Of a DNA stretch of 38,177 nt, positions 12,488-21,235 are shown one piece after another; the stretch's first letter is position 1; each line of letters opens with the position of its first letter. The notes below the pieces were generated by a model that saw only the letters and a list, made by a program, of their open reading frames with translations, was not told the DNA's origin and did not search any database. The stretch is taken from contig CAJTYO010000022.1 of the NCBI GenBank assembly GCA_910584045.1, positions 1 to 38,177 of the forward strand, written 5' to 3'. The translations under genes and the position numbers were made by a program. Origin of the DNA: an uncultured Oscillospiraceae bacterium. GTDB taxonomy: Bacteria; Bacillota; Clostridia; Oscillospirales; Oscillospiraceae.

Positions 12488-13381
12488 TTACTTCCCGTCC
12501 GCCTCCAGCAGCGCCTTGGCGCTGCTGGCCAGGCCGGCGAGACCTTGAATCTCGCTGGGGATGATAATCTTGGTGGCCTTGCCGTCGGCGGCGGCCTGAA
12601 ATGCCTCCAGGGCCTTGATCTTCACCACCTGGTCGTTGGGGTTTGCCTCGTTGAGGAGCTTAATGGAATCCGCAAGAGCCTGCTGCACCTTCAGAATTGC
12701 GGCAGCCTGGCCCTCGGCCTCCAGAATGGCGGCCTGCTTAGAGGCGTCGGCCCGGAGAATGGCGGACTGTTTCTCGCCCTCGGCTACCAGGATCTGGCTC
12801 TCCTTCTGGCCCTGAGCCTGAAGGATAGCCTCCCGTCGCTCGCGCTCGGCGCGCATCTGCTTTTCCATGGAGTCCTGGATATCCCGGGGCGGGATAATGT
12901 TTTTCAGCTCCACACGGTTGACCTTAATGCCCCAGGGATCCGTTGCCTCATCCAGAATAGCCCGCATCTGGGTGTTGATGTGGTCACGGCTGGTGAGGGA
13001 CTGATCCAGCTCCAGATCACCGATGATATTGCGCAGCGTGGTGGCGGTCAGGTTTTCAATAGCGCTCATGGGGTGCTCCACGCCGTAGGCGTACAGCTTG
13101 GGATCAATAATCTGGAAATAGATGACGGTGTCGATCTGCATGGTGACGTTATCCTTGGTGATAACGGGCTGGGGAGCAAAATCGACCACCTGCTCTTTCA
13201 GACTCACCCGCTTGGCCACCCGGTCAATGAAGGGCAGCTTGATGTGGAGACCGACGCCCCAGGTGGTCTGGTACGCGCCCAGACGCTCCACCACGAAGGC
13301 GCGGGACTGCTGCACCACCTGGATGTTGGTGACCAGCAGGATCAGGATAATGATGCCAATGGCGGCTAGGATATACGGCAT
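12488..13381 (-). CDS. qmcA: SPFH/Band 7 membrane protein (stomatin/QmcA type)
   Basis: A 297-residue protein: one N-terminal membrane helix (YILAAIGIIILILLVTNIQV), then the Band 7 domain (about 22-190; QQSRAFVVERLGAYQTTWGV, LPFIDRVAKRVSLKEQVVDF, PQPVITKDNVTMQIDTVIYF) and a long Ala/Glu/Lys-rich coiled coil (about 175-250) that drives oligomerisation. Such proteins form membrane-attached ring assemblies and scaffold proteases or microdomains. No NfeD partner gene is adjacent, which is less usual for this subgroup. Function in this organism is not evident. The symbol is given by family resemblance. Confidence 0.85.
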   Translation of the reverse strand: MPYILAAIGIIILILLVTNIQVVQQSRAFVVERLGAYQTTWGVGLHIKLPFIDRVAKRVSLKEQVVDFAPQPVITKDNVTMQIDTVIYFQIIDPKLYAYGVEHPMSAIENLTATTLRNIIGDLELDQSLTSRDHINTQMRAILDEATDPWGIKVNRVELKNIIPPRDIQDSMEKQMRAERERREAILQAQGQKESQILVAEGEKQSAILRADASKQAAILEAEGQAAAILKVQQALADSIKLLNEANPNDQVVKIKALEAFQAAADGKATKIIIPSEIQGLAGLASSAKALLEADGK

Positions 13382-13462
13382 AGTGTTTCCCTCCTATTTA
13401 TATTGGATATACACAGTATACCACATCCGCGCCCGGGTTTCCACTACTATTTTCCCTGCCGG

Positions 13463-14170
13463 TCACAGGGTGCTCCACACCGCCAGCGCGTTCACCGCGC
13501 CGTGGAGCAGGATGCTTCCCCACAGGCTCCCCGCCCGCTCATAGGTCCAAGCCATGACCAGCCCTGGGACCAGATATTGCAGCGCTACCAGCAGATAGGC
13601 CGGACCGCCTCCGGCGGCGGCAAACTGCCACACATGGGGCAGGGCGAAAAGGAGACAGGAGGCAAGATAGGCCGGCCACCGCCCATATTCCCGCAGATTC
13701 CCAAACATATACCCTCGAAACAGTGTCTCCTCCACCACCGGGGCCAGGAAGACAACAATCAGGATGGTGCTGTGGGGCGCGGAACTGATCCGGGCGGAGA
13801 TAGCCGCATCGTTTAAGTTGACCTGTTCCCCTACAATCAGGCGCAAAAAGCGCCAGCTCAGCTCGTTGAGACCGTAAAAGGCAACCAGTCCCAGCCCTGC
13901 CGCGGCCAACACGGTCCCCGCGTTGTCAAAAAACGCCCGGGTGGTCCGACCCAGCCAGCCCCAGAAGATGGCCAGCGTCAGCGCAAAGAGAACATAGTAG
14001 TAAGCTGCGTCCCGCACGCCGTCGGACAGAGAGCTTCCCAGCAGTCGCTCGATCAGCTCAAACAGCGGCTCCGCCGCCGCCGGCAGGACGACCAAGTACG
14101 CCGCCAGCAGGCAGCCCCCCAGAATTTTTTCCGCCCGTGTCATCCCCGCGGGCGCGCCTCGCCTCGTCAT
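13463..14170 (-). CDS. CPBP (CAAX/Abi) intramembrane metalloprotease
   Basis: A 235-residue polytopic membrane protein. Signature motifs: PVVEETLFRGYMFGNLREYG (motif 1, EExxxxR), FALPHVWQFAA (motif 2, metal-binding His) and ILLHGAVNAL (motif 3, His). Members are intramembrane proteases or immunity-type proteins; the substrate cannot be told. ATG follows AGGAGGTGT. It starts only 15 bases after mutS ends, so it is probably co-transcribed with mutS, an unexpected pairing. Confidence 0.85.
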   Translation of the reverse strand: MTRRGAPAGMTRAEKILGGCLLAAYLVVLPAAAEPLFELIERLLGSSLSDGVRDAAYYYVLFALTLAIFWGWLGRTTRAFFDNAGTVLAAAGLGLVAFYGLNELSWRFLRLIVGEQVNLNDAAISARISSAPHSTILIVVFLAPVVEETLFRGYMFGNLREYGRWPAYLASCLLFALPHVWQFAAAGGGPAYLLVALQYLVPGLVMAWTYERAGSLWGSILLHGAVNALAVWSTL

Positions 14171-14185
14171 TGTACACCTCCTTGT

Positions 14186-16789
14186 TTACTGCAGCTTCTG
14201 CTTGAGCTCATAAAGCAGCCCCATGGCCTCGATGGGGGTCAGTGTATCCGGCTGGGTGCGGCGCAGCCGGTCGATGACCTCAGCCTCCCCCAGAGCCGTC
14301 AGGGACACCTGCTCCTCCCTGGGCGCGGCCAGCAGAGGCGGAGTCCGGCCGGACTGACCCTCCAGCTCCTTCAGAATGGACCGCGCCTTTTTCACCACGC
14401 CCTCCGGCAGACCCGCCAGCTTCGCCACTTCGATGCCGTAGCTCCGGTCCGCCCCGCCGGGGACGATTTTCCGCAGGAAGACGAGGTCGTCTCCCCGGCT
14501 CTTGATGGCGATATTGTAGTTCCTTACCCCCGGCAGGGTGTTCTCCAGCTTTGTCAGCTCGTGGTAGTGGGTGGCAAAGAGGGTCTTAGCCTTCTTCTTT
14601 GCCGCGCAGTGCTCCAGCACCGCCTGGGCGATGCTCATACCGTCAAAGGTGCTGGTGCCCCGGCCGATTTCATCCAGAATCAGCAGACTGTCCTTGGTGG
14701 CGTATTTTAAGATCTCCGCCACCTCCGTCATCTCTACCATGAAAGTGGACTGCCCTGCGCTGAGGTCGTCGCTGGCCCCGATACGGGTGAAAATGCGGTC
14801 CACAATACCGATCCGCGCCGCCCGCGCCGGTACGAAAGAACCGATCTGCGCCATCAACACAATCAGCGCCACCTGGCGCATATAGGTGGACTTTCCCGCC
14901 ATGTTGGGCCCCGTGATGATGGCCACCCGGTCCTCCCGCGCCCCCATGTAGGTGTCGTTTGGGACAAAAAGGCAGTCCTTCAGCACCCGCTCCACTACCG
15001 GATGCCGCCCATCGTGAATTTCGATGACGCCGCTCTCGTCTACCACCGGGCGGCAGTAGTTGTTTTTTACCGCTACGGCAGCGAAGGAGCCCAGCGCGTC
15101 CAGCTCCGCTACGGCGGCGGCGGTGGTCTGGATACGATCCATCTGGGCCCCCACCTGTTCCCGCAGCGCACCGAACAGCTCGTACTCCAAGGCCACCACA
15201 CGGTCGTTGGCTGTCAGGATAGTGTGCTCCAGATCCTTCAGCTCCTGGGTGATATAGCGCTCGCAGTTGGCCAGGGTCTGCTTGCGGATATAGCTCTCCG
15301 GCACCTGGTCATAGTAGCTCTTGCTGACCTCAATGTAATAGCCGAATACCTTGTTATAGCCCACCCTCAGACTCTTAATACCGGTCTTCTCTTTCTCCCG
15401 GGCCTCCACGTCGGCGATAACGCCCTTGCCTCCGCTGAGAATTTCCCGCAGCCGGTCCACCTCCTGGTCGTACCCCGGCCGGATGAAGCCGCCCTCCCGT
15501 ACGGAGAAGGGCGGCTCGTCCACAATGGCCCGGCACAGCAGCGCATGCACATCCTCCAGCGCATCCAGCCCTCGGGCCAACTCCCCCAGCCGTCCGGCGG
15601 AGAAGGGGACCAGCCTCTCCCGCAGCGCCGGCAGGCGCTCCAGCGCCCCGCGGAGGCTGGCCATATCCCGCCCTCCGGCGCTGCCGTAGACGATACGGCC
15701 GATGAGGCGCTCCATATCGCCGATGCCCTGCAGGGCGAATATCAGCTCTTCCCGCCCCATGGAGTCCTGTACCAGGGCCTCTACGGCGCTCAGCCGCCGG
15801 TCAATGGCCGTCACGCTCAGCAGAGGCCTTTCCAGCCAACTGCGCAGCAAACGTCCGCCCATAGCGGTCTTCGTCCTGTCCAGCACCCACAGCAGGCTGC
15901 CCCGCTTCTCCTTGCCACGCATGGTGGCGGTGAGCTCCAGATTCCGCCGGGCAGCCAGGTCCAGCTCCATAAACCGGCCCTGTTCATAATATTCCAGCTC
16001 GTTGATGTAGGTCAGATCTGTCTTCTGGGTCTCATACAGGTACCCCAGCAGGCCCCCCAGTGCCAACAGCACCGCAGGATTCCCCCGGGGCAGGCGGGCG
16101 GCAGCCTCCCGACCAAACTGCTTCTCCACCAGGCGCTCGGCCTCCTCCGGACGGAAGCGGGCGGGCCCGCCCCGCTCGATGCGGCAGTTAAATTTCTCCC
16201 GCAGCAGCGCTGTCAGGACCTCCTGCCCCCATGCCCCCTCGTTGAGAAGGGCCTCGGCTGGGGAGAAGCGGCCCAGTTCGTTCGCCACGTGGTCCACCCG
16301 CTCCGGGCCGGAAAAGGCGGCGGCGTAGGTCTTCCCCGTGGTGACATCGCAGAAACAGAGGCCCGCGCACTCCTCATCAATAAAGATTCCAGAGATATAG
16401 TTGGCCTGACTTCCCTCCAGCATGGCAGCGTCCACGGTGCCGGGGGTAATCACCCGGAGGATGTCCCGCTTCACGATACCCTTGGCGGCGGCGGGGTCCT
16501 CCATCTGCTCGCAGATGGCCACCTTGTAGCCCTTGGCGATCAGCCGGGCGATGTATCCGTCGCAGGAGTGGTAGGGTACACCGCACATAGGAGTACGCTC
16601 ATCCTCAGGCTTCGACCTGTCCCGAGAGGTCAGGGTCAGATCCAGCTCCTGGCTGGCCAGAATGGCGTCCTCGTTAAACATCTCATAGAAGTCACCCAGC
16701 CGGAAAAACAGGATGGCGTCTTTATTTTCCGCTTTGATTTTCAGGTACTGTTGCATCATGGGCGTTGTTTCCGCAGGCATAGCCGTCAT
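14186..16789 (-). CDS. mutS: DNA mismatch repair protein MutS
   Basis: An 867-residue protein of full length. The mismatch-reading motif is Phe34-Tyr35-Glu36 (LGDFYEMF). Later come the connector and lever domains, then the ATPase with Walker A GPNMAGKST, Walker B LLILDEIGRGTSTFDG, and the dimer-interface helix-turn-helix near the C-terminus. MutS binds mismatches and recruits MutL, whose gene is not in the window. ATG 16789 has GAGAGG directly upstream; a second ATG three codons on has better spacing and may be the true start. A long leader with several hairpins precedes it. Confidence 0.97.
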   Translation of the reverse strand: MTAMPAETTPMMQQYLKIKAENKDAILFFRLGDFYEMFNEDAILASQELDLTLTSRDRSKPEDERTPMCGVPYHSCDGYIARLIAKGYKVAICEQMEDPAAAKGIVKRDILRVITPGTVDAAMLEGSQANYISGIFIDEECAGLCFCDVTTGKTYAAAFSGPERVDHVANELGRFSPAEALLNEGAWGQEVLTALLREKFNCRIERGGPARFRPEEAERLVEKQFGREAAARLPRGNPAVLLALGGLLGYLYETQKTDLTYINELEYYEQGRFMELDLAARRNLELTATMRGKEKRGSLLWVLDRTKTAMGGRLLRSWLERPLLSVTAIDRRLSAVEALVQDSMGREELIFALQGIGDMERLIGRIVYGSAGGRDMASLRGALERLPALRERLVPFSAGRLGELARGLDALEDVHALLCRAIVDEPPFSVREGGFIRPGYDQEVDRLREILSGGKGVIADVEAREKEKTGIKSLRVGYNKVFGYYIEVSKSYYDQVPESYIRKQTLANCERYITQELKDLEHTILTANDRVVALEYELFGALREQVGAQMDRIQTTAAAVAELDALGSFAAVAVKNNYCRPVVDESGVIEIHDGRHPVVERVLKDCLFVPNDTYMGAREDRVAIITGPNMAGKSTYMRQVALIVLMAQIGSFVPARAARIGIVDRIFTRIGASDDLSAGQSTFMVEMTEVAEILKYATKDSLLILDEIGRGTSTFDGMSIAQAVLEHCAAKKKAKTLFATHYHELTKLENTLPGVRNYNIAIKSRGDDLVFLRKIVPGGADRSYGIEVAKLAGLPEGVVKKARSILKELEGQSGRTPPLLAAPREEQVSLTALGEAEVIDRLRRTQPDTLTPIEAMGLLYELKQKLQ

Positions 16790-16969
16790 CCTCTCTTCCA
16801 GCGGCCCGGCGGGCCGTTTTTACAGACCGCCGAAAGGGGGCGGTCCCTTCCATATGAAACAGAAACCGTCACCGTATAAGGTGGCGGTTCCACGCTTCGT
16901 CATCGCGCTGCTCCAAGGGGCGGACATGGCATGTGTCCCGTCTCTGGGCAAGAAGATTAAGGGAATTTT
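16790..16969 (-). promoter_or_regulatory. Long structured 5' leader of mutS
   Basis: About 170 bases lie between the mutS promoter and ATG. On the minus strand they can fold into GGACA-loop-TGTCC (about 16927-16945), GGAACCGCCACC with GGTGACGGTTTC (about 16864-16893), ACCGCC with GGCGGT (about 16829-16846) and CGGCCCG with CGGGCCG (about 16802-16816) just before the ribosome binding site. No known riboswitch was recognised. It may control mutS translation. Confidence 0.45.
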
Positions 16970-16999
16970 ATTATACCCCTCTTTCCTGTGTTTTGTCAA
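16970..16999 (-). promoter_or_regulatory. Promoter of mutS
   Basis: Minus strand TTGACA (16999-16994), 18 bp, TATAAT (16975-16970). Both hexamers are perfect. Confidence 0.75.
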
Positions 17000-17206
17000 T
17001 TCTTGTCGTGGGAATTTTTGTTGGGGTGATTTGAACCCGCTGACCCGGGCGCGGCAATAAAAACTATGTGCCGCTGAACGACAAAAAATTATGAAGCAAT
17101 GGTCTCTATTTACCCCCTGTGTCTCCTAAATCTCTGCTTTTTTGGCACGCAGAGCCCCCCCGGCATCGCCAGAGGGGGCTCTCCTTATGATAGGAGGAAA
17201 TATCGG
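17000..17206. other. Gene-free stretch upstream of mutS
   Basis: Contains a stem AGAGCCCCC/GGGGGCTCT (17151-17182), a weak terminator for the leftward gene starting at 18418, and a tRNA-like fragment (17030-17090) too degraded to call. Nothing else seen. Confidence 0.45.
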
Positions 17207-18418
17207 TTAAAAGGTGTATGTGACGGAGTTGATCTTGACCACGTTTTCATCATCCTTGTCTTTCTCATCCTCCTCTTCGTCACATCCGTCCAGGGAGATG
17301 GATGCCACATCGCGGGCCAGCAGCGCTACAACATCCACCTGCTCCTTAGTGGCGCAGGAGATCGAGGCACAGCCGACAATGCTCACCAGCTTCTCCCGCA
17401 GCAGCTCCGGCGTTACATCCGCGTCGATGGAGATATGCGCACAGTTCACTGCGCTCAACCCTCCCTCCGCGTTTTCCAACACATAGGTGCTGATATTATG
17501 ACTGCCAAAGTTGGAGAGTACGGTCCCGCCCACGATGCAGACATCTCCATATTCCACATCCATGCTCAGAACCCGGTCCCTCAAGCTGCGGGTCACCAGC
17601 AGATCGCCGTCCAGGCGCAGGAAGGATACCTGGTCCAACACGTCCTCGGCCTTGGAGCCGATGGACAGATCGCCGGCAATATACAGCTTCCCTCCATAGC
17701 GCTTTACCAGCGTCTCGTCCAGCTCTGCGTTGTCATTCACGAAGGCGCAGCCGTCGGGGAGGACCACAATATCCGTCTCCTCGTCGAACAGAGGCACAGC
17801 AGCCTCCGCCAGAGCCTCTGCGACCAGCAGCTTCGGCGTGGAAAAGCGGACGTTCTTTTCCGCCAGCTTTTCAAAATCGACGTCGGGAGCCAACGCGATC
17901 ATGCGCCTGTCGGCGTAGTAGAGGGCGTCCTGTTTGGCGCGCAGATGGAAGAAGCGGTCCAGCTCCGCGGATTTCTTCAGACGAATGCAGCCGTCGGGAT
18001 AGGTCTTGATCGCGCCATTGACCGTAATGGCGGATAGGAATCCCGTCATACTTTCGGGGCAGGTAAGAGAACCGTTGACCATGATGCCAGCATAGTTTTT
18101 CAGGATCTCCTCGCTGCCGGACTCAATATCCAGAGTGCCGTTGACAAGCAGAAATACCCGTCCATCGGTCATTGTCTGACCGGGGTAGATCCTGGTGGAG
18201 CCATTGAAGCTGGCGAAGCGGACGTCCTCCTCCAGGTTCAGCGTGGTGCTGGCGTTGAGTTTCACACCGTACTGTCCCAGCAGGGTCTGGACCTCCCGGT
18301 TGGTTATGATGATGGTGGAGTTAATCTCCACCTGGGCGTAGGTGTTCAGCAGTTCCTCCGTGATATGGCGCACGTCGCAGATGGCACAGCTGACCTGCAG
18401 CATTTTCTTGTTCTCCAT
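17207..18418 (-). CDS. Polymer-like beta-repeat protein of unknown function
   Basis: A 403-residue protein, no signal peptide. It has short hydrophobic strands spaced by Gly/Asn turns (IYPGQTMTDGRVFLLVNGTL, AGIMVNGSLTCPESM, SAITVNGAIKTYPDG, GKLYIAGDLSIGSK, LRLDGDLLVTRSL, YGDVCIVGGTVLSNFG), a pattern like the beta-solenoid of bactofilins (DUF583-type). It ends in an acidic stretch (DEEEDEKDKDDENVV). Two early cysteines occur in VSCAICDV. It is the third gene of an operon with an ECF sigma factor and a 51-residue basic protein. A scaffold or surface-sensing role is only a guess. Confidence 0.6.
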   Translation of the reverse strand: MENKKMLQVSCAICDVRHITEELLNTYAQVEINSTIIITNREVQTLLGQYGVKLNASTTLNLEEDVRFASFNGSTRIYPGQTMTDGRVFLLVNGTLDIESGSEEILKNYAGIMVNGSLTCPESMTGFLSAITVNGAIKTYPDGCIRLKKSAELDRFFHLRAKQDALYYADRRMIALAPDVDFEKLAEKNVRFSTPKLLVAEALAEAAVPLFDEETDIVVLPDGCAFVNDNAELDETLVKRYGGKLYIAGDLSIGSKAEDVLDQVSFLRLDGDLLVTRSLRDRVLSMDVEYGDVCIVGGTVLSNFGSHNISTYVLENAEGGLSAVNCAHISIDADVTPELLREKLVSIVGCASISCATKEQVDVVALLARDVASISLDGCDEEEDEKDKDDENVVKINSVTYTF

Positions 18419-18459
18419 AGTATTTTCCTCCCCAAAATTTATCTTCGTTTTGATCCTGC

Positions 18460-18615
18460 TTACAGCTTGGCGCGGTAAAGCCGGCAGTAGCAGTCCAGCA
18501 GGGCCCGGCCTTCCCTGTCAGCGGCCATATCCGCAAGACTGCCCTCCCGGGCGAGGCCCCGCGTGCCCTTCTCCACCGGGTTGTACCACAGTGGGACCCT
18601 TTTGGTTTTCTTCAT
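18460..18615 (-). CDS. 51-residue basic protein between sigma factor and polymer-like gene
   Basis: ATG at 18613-18615 follows GAGGAGGAAG. The sequence MKKTKRVPLWYNPVEKGTRG continues LAREGSLADMAADREGRALL and ends with DCYCRLYRAKL. It starts 16 bases after the sigma factor ends. It has no membrane segment and no zinc-binding His-Cys motif, so it is not a classical anti-sigma factor, although its position is where one would be expected. Confidence 0.65.
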   Translation of the reverse strand: MKKTKRVPLWYNPVEKGTRGLAREGSLADMAADREGRALLDCYCRLYRAKL

Positions 18616-18631
18616 GGCGTCTTCCTCCTCT

Positions 18632-19096
18632 TCATTCCCTGATCCATTCCCGCAGCCGCCGCTTGGCGGAGGCCAGCCGGGAGCGTACGGTGGCGGGGGG
18701 GAGATTGAATATCTCTCCCAGCTCCCTGGCGTTGTAGCCTTCAAAGTACCGCATGACAAAGATCGGTTTTTCGCTCTCCGGCAGGCGGGCAATAAGCTGG
18801 GCCACGGCCGCCTGGCTCAGGTCCTCCTCGACAGCGGCCACGGCCAGCTGGTTCTCGTCGGCGGAGGTTTCCCGGGACTGCTTCCGGACCTGGTCGATAA
18901 AGAGGTTTCTGGCGGTTCTGTAGAGCCAGGCACGGCGCTGAGCTCTGGAGAGGTCCTCCAGATCATCCCAGTGGGTGAAGGCCCGCAGGTAGGTCTCTTG
19001 GACCAGGTCCTCGGCGGAGGCACCGCTCTTCGCCATGGCGGTGCAGTATGCCAACATCTCTTTGTAAAAATTGCCGTAGAGATCTTCCAGTTCCAT
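18632..19096 (-). CDS. ECF-type RNA polymerase sigma factor
   Basis: A 154-residue sigma-70-family protein. Region 2: LYGNFYKEMLAYCTAMAKSG, EDLVQETYLRAFTHWDD, RAWLYRTARNLFIDQVRKQS. Region 4: LIARLPESEKPIFVMRYFEG, YNARELGEIFNLPPATVRSR, LASAKRRLREW. Both core-binding and promoter-reading segments are complete. The start MELEDLYGN (ATG 19094-19096) has GAGGAG about 10 bases upstream; an in-frame TTG ten codons earlier is less likely. It heads a three-gene operon. No anti-sigma factor with membrane anchor is adjacent. Confidence 0.92.
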   Translation of the reverse strand: MELEDLYGNFYKEMLAYCTAMAKSGASAEDLVQETYLRAFTHWDDLEDLSRAQRRAWLYRTARNLFIDQVRKQSRETSADENQLAVAAVEEDLSQAAVAQLIARLPESEKPIFVMRYFEGYNARELGEIFNLPPATVRSRLASAKRRLREWIRE

Positions 19097-19130
19097 GGTC
19101 GGGCGGCTCCTCTCTTGCGTGTTCAACTAT

Positions 19131-19160
19131 AGAACGTATGGGAGGGAGGAAGTGTTGACA
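19131..19160 (-). promoter_or_regulatory. Candidate ECF-type autoregulated promoter
   Basis: On the minus strand TGTCAACAC (19160-19152), a pyrimidine-rich spacer, then TACGTTCT (19138-19131), about 35 bases before the sigma factor start. This resembles the NAAC/CGTT arrangement of ECF promoters and differs from the TATAAT promoters seen elsewhere in the window. Confidence 0.45.
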
Positions 19161-19303
19161 AAAAAAGAAAAATTTTCAGAGTGCATTCCGGTCAGCGCAT
19201 TCGCAGGGGTTGATACTACAAAATGTCCATCAGACAAGTCACTGCGAAAAAGCGGAGACCGCGCCGCAGCGCAGTCCCCGCGATGGTTCCCTCTCGGGAA
19301 AAA

Positions 19304-20302
19304 TTACTTCAAGCTCTCAGAAACGGCCACGGCTACGGCTACAGTTGCGCCAACCATGGGGTTGTTGCCCATGCCCAGGAAACCCATCATCTCCACATGG
19401 GCGGGCACGGAGGAGCTGCCGGCGAACTGGGCGTCGGAGTGCATCCGTCCCATGGTGTCGGTCATGCCATAGCTGGCGGGGCCGGCGGCCATGTTGTCCG
19501 GATGCAGCGTGCGGCCCGTGCCGCCGCCGGAGGCCACAGAGAAGTACTTCTTGCCCTGCTCCCAGCACTCCTTCTTATAGGTGCCGGCCACAGGGTGCTG
19601 GAATCGGGTGGGGTTGGTGGAGTTGCCGGTGATGGACACGTCCACACCCTCCAGATGCATGATGGCTACACCCTCGCGCACGTCGTCCGCGCCGTAGCAG
19701 CGCACGTTGGCCCGCTCGCCCTCGGAGTACTTGAACTCCTTGACCACGCTGACCTTGCCGGTGCCGTAATCAAACTGAGTCTGAACATAGGTGAAGCCGT
19801 TGATGCGGGAGATAATCTGGGCCGCGTCCTTGCCCAAGCCGTTGAGGATAACCCGCAGGGGCTCCTTGCGGGCCTTGTTGGCATTCTTGACAATGCCGAT
19901 GGCGCCCTCGGCGGCGGCGAAGGACTCGTGGCCGGCCAGGAAAGCAAAGCACTTCGACTCGTCGCTGAGCAGCATAGCGCCCAGGTTGCCGTGGCCGACG
20001 CCCACCTTGCGGTCGTCGGCGACAGAGCCGTCGATGCAGAAAGCCTGCAGGCCCTCGCCGATGGCCGTGGCGGCCTCGGCGGCGGTCTTGACGTTCTTCT
20101 TCAGCGCAATGGCCGCGCCCACGCAGTAGGCCCAGCAGGCGTTCTCAAAACAGATGGGCTGGATGCCCTTGACGATCTCATAGGGGTCGAAGCCCTTCTC
20201 CTGGCAGATAGCGCGGCACTCCTCGACATCCTTGATGCCATACTGAGCGAGGACGCCGTTGATCTTGTCAATTCTTCTCTCGTAGCTTTCAAACAGAGCC
20301 AT
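19304..20302 (-). CDS. GGGtGRT-motif protein
   Basis: A 332-residue protein. It contains the name-giving motif ASGGGTGRTLHPDNM followed by ASYGMTDTMGRMHSDAQFA and ends MGMGNNPMVGATVAVAVAV. This family is known to me by name only; it is anaerobe-associated and has no proven function. ATG 20300-20302 follows AGGAGG. It lies 19 bases after a Fe-S scaffold-like gene, the usual companion of this family, suggesting that it is a client or partner in metal-cluster handling. Cysteines are present but no classical Fe-S motif. Codons are strongly biased, suggesting high expression. Confidence 0.85.
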   Translation of the reverse strand: MALFESYERRIDKINGVLAQYGIKDVEECRAICQEKGFDPYEIVKGIQPICFENACWAYCVGAAIALKKNVKTAAEAATAIGEGLQAFCIDGSVADDRKVGVGHGNLGAMLLSDESKCFAFLAGHESFAAAEGAIGIVKNANKARKEPLRVILNGLGKDAAQIISRINGFTYVQTQFDYGTGKVSVVKEFKYSEGERANVRCYGADDVREGVAIMHLEGVDVSITGNSTNPTRFQHPVAGTYKKECWEQGKKYFSVASGGGTGRTLHPDNMAAGPASYGMTDTMGRMHSDAQFAGSSSVPAHVEMMGFLGMGNNPMVGATVAVAVAVSESLK

Positions 20303-20321
20303 AATTTTTGTCCTCCTCGTC

Positions 20322-21014
20322 TTATTCGTGCCGGGGGTCGATATACTTAGCGGCGTCGTCAAACTGGCCGTAGTGGCCCTTGGCCTTCTCCAGGGCGGTG
20401 TTGGCGTCGTCGCCCTTCTTGATGAAGTCCATCATCTTGCCCAGGTTCACGAACTCATAGCCGATGACCTCGTCGTCCTTGTTCAGCGCCATGCGGGTGC
20501 AGTAGCCCTCGGCCATCTCCAGATAGCGGGGCCCCTTCTCCTTGGTGCCAAACATGGTGCCCACCTGGCTGCGCAGGCCCTTGCCCAGGTCCTCCAGGCT
20601 GGCGCCCACGGCCAAACCGCCCTCGGAGAAAGCGGACTGGGTACGACCATAGACGATCTGGAGGAACAGCTCGCGCATGGCGGTATTGATGGCGTCGCAC
20701 ACCAGGTCGGTGTTCAGGGCCTCCAGGATGGTTTTGCCGATAAGGATCTCGCTGGCCATCGCGGCGGAGTGGGTCATGCCGGAGCAGCCCAGGGTCTCCA
20801 CCAGGGCCTCCTCAATGACGCCCTCCTTGACGTTGAGGGTCAGCTTGCAGGCTCCCTGCTGGGGGGCGCACCAACCCACGCCGTGGGTAAAGCCGCTGAT
20901 GTCCTTGATCTCCTTGGCCTGGACCCACTTCCCCTCCTCGGGGATGGGGGCGGGACCATGGTACGCGCCCTTGGCGACGGGGCACATGTGCTGGACTTCG
21001 GTAGAATAGATCAT
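20322..21014 (-). CDS. IscU/NifU-like iron-sulfur scaffold protein
   Basis: A 230-residue protein. The middle resembles the SufU/IscU fold: WCAPQQGACKLTLNVKEGVI, EEALVETLGCSGMTHSAAMA, with conserved cysteines at about 49 and 76 (also 11 and 56). The C-terminal 80 residues are extra compared with a 130-residue IscU. It probably assembles or carries Fe-S clusters, possibly for the adjacent GGGtGRT protein. The start MIYSTEVQHMCPVA has AGGAAAG upstream. Promoter at 21109-21137; the leader includes a GTCCGGGG hairpin (about 21074-21098). Confidence 0.82.
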   Translation of the reverse strand: MIYSTEVQHMCPVAKGAYHGPAPIPEEGKWVQAKEIKDISGFTHGVGWCAPQQGACKLTLNVKEGVIEEALVETLGCSGMTHSAAMASEILIGKTILEALNTDLVCDAINTAMRELFLQIVYGRTQSAFSEGGLAVGASLEDLGKGLRSQVGTMFGTKEKGPRYLEMAEGYCTRMALNKDDEVIGYEFVNLGKMMDFIKKGDDANTALEKAKGHYGQFDDAAKYIDPRHE

Positions 21015-21108
21015 GGCAAATCTTCCTTTCCTTGTATTTGAACAAGCGGGTACTTTTTGTTCTTCCCGGTTGGGGTCCGGGGAGGGATTCCCCGGACAGA
21101 CCTACTAA

Positions 21109-21137
21109 ATTATATGGAAAATGCGCCCCATTGTCAA
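21109..21137 (-). promoter_or_regulatory. Consensus promoter of the Fe-S scaffold operon
   Basis: Minus strand TTGACA (21137-21132), 17 bp, TATAAT (21114-21109). Perfect hexamers and spacing fit the strongly biased codons of the downstream pair. Confidence 0.82.
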
Positions 21138-21235
21138 TAGATTCTTTCCGTTAACACAAAGATGGCGGATATTCAAACAAATTTGTATGCGCAGCGCCGG
21201 AAACCGGAACTCGTCCTCTCTCCGCCGGTGCGGAC

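Noticed and set aside
15002..16879. 625-residue rightward open frame
   Set aside because: Antisense shadow of mutS, no ribosome binding site and no domain.
16860..16900. T-box-like GTGGAACCGCC in the mutS leader
   Set aside because: Two mismatches to the T-box core, no stem I motifs and no terminator/antiterminator switch with T-run; mutS is not a T-box target.
17030..17090. tRNA-like fragment on the minus strand (GGGTTCAAATC with CAGCGGC)
   Set aside because: T-loop-like bases are present but the T-stem, anticodon arm and acceptor do not pair. At most a degraded tRNA or chance.
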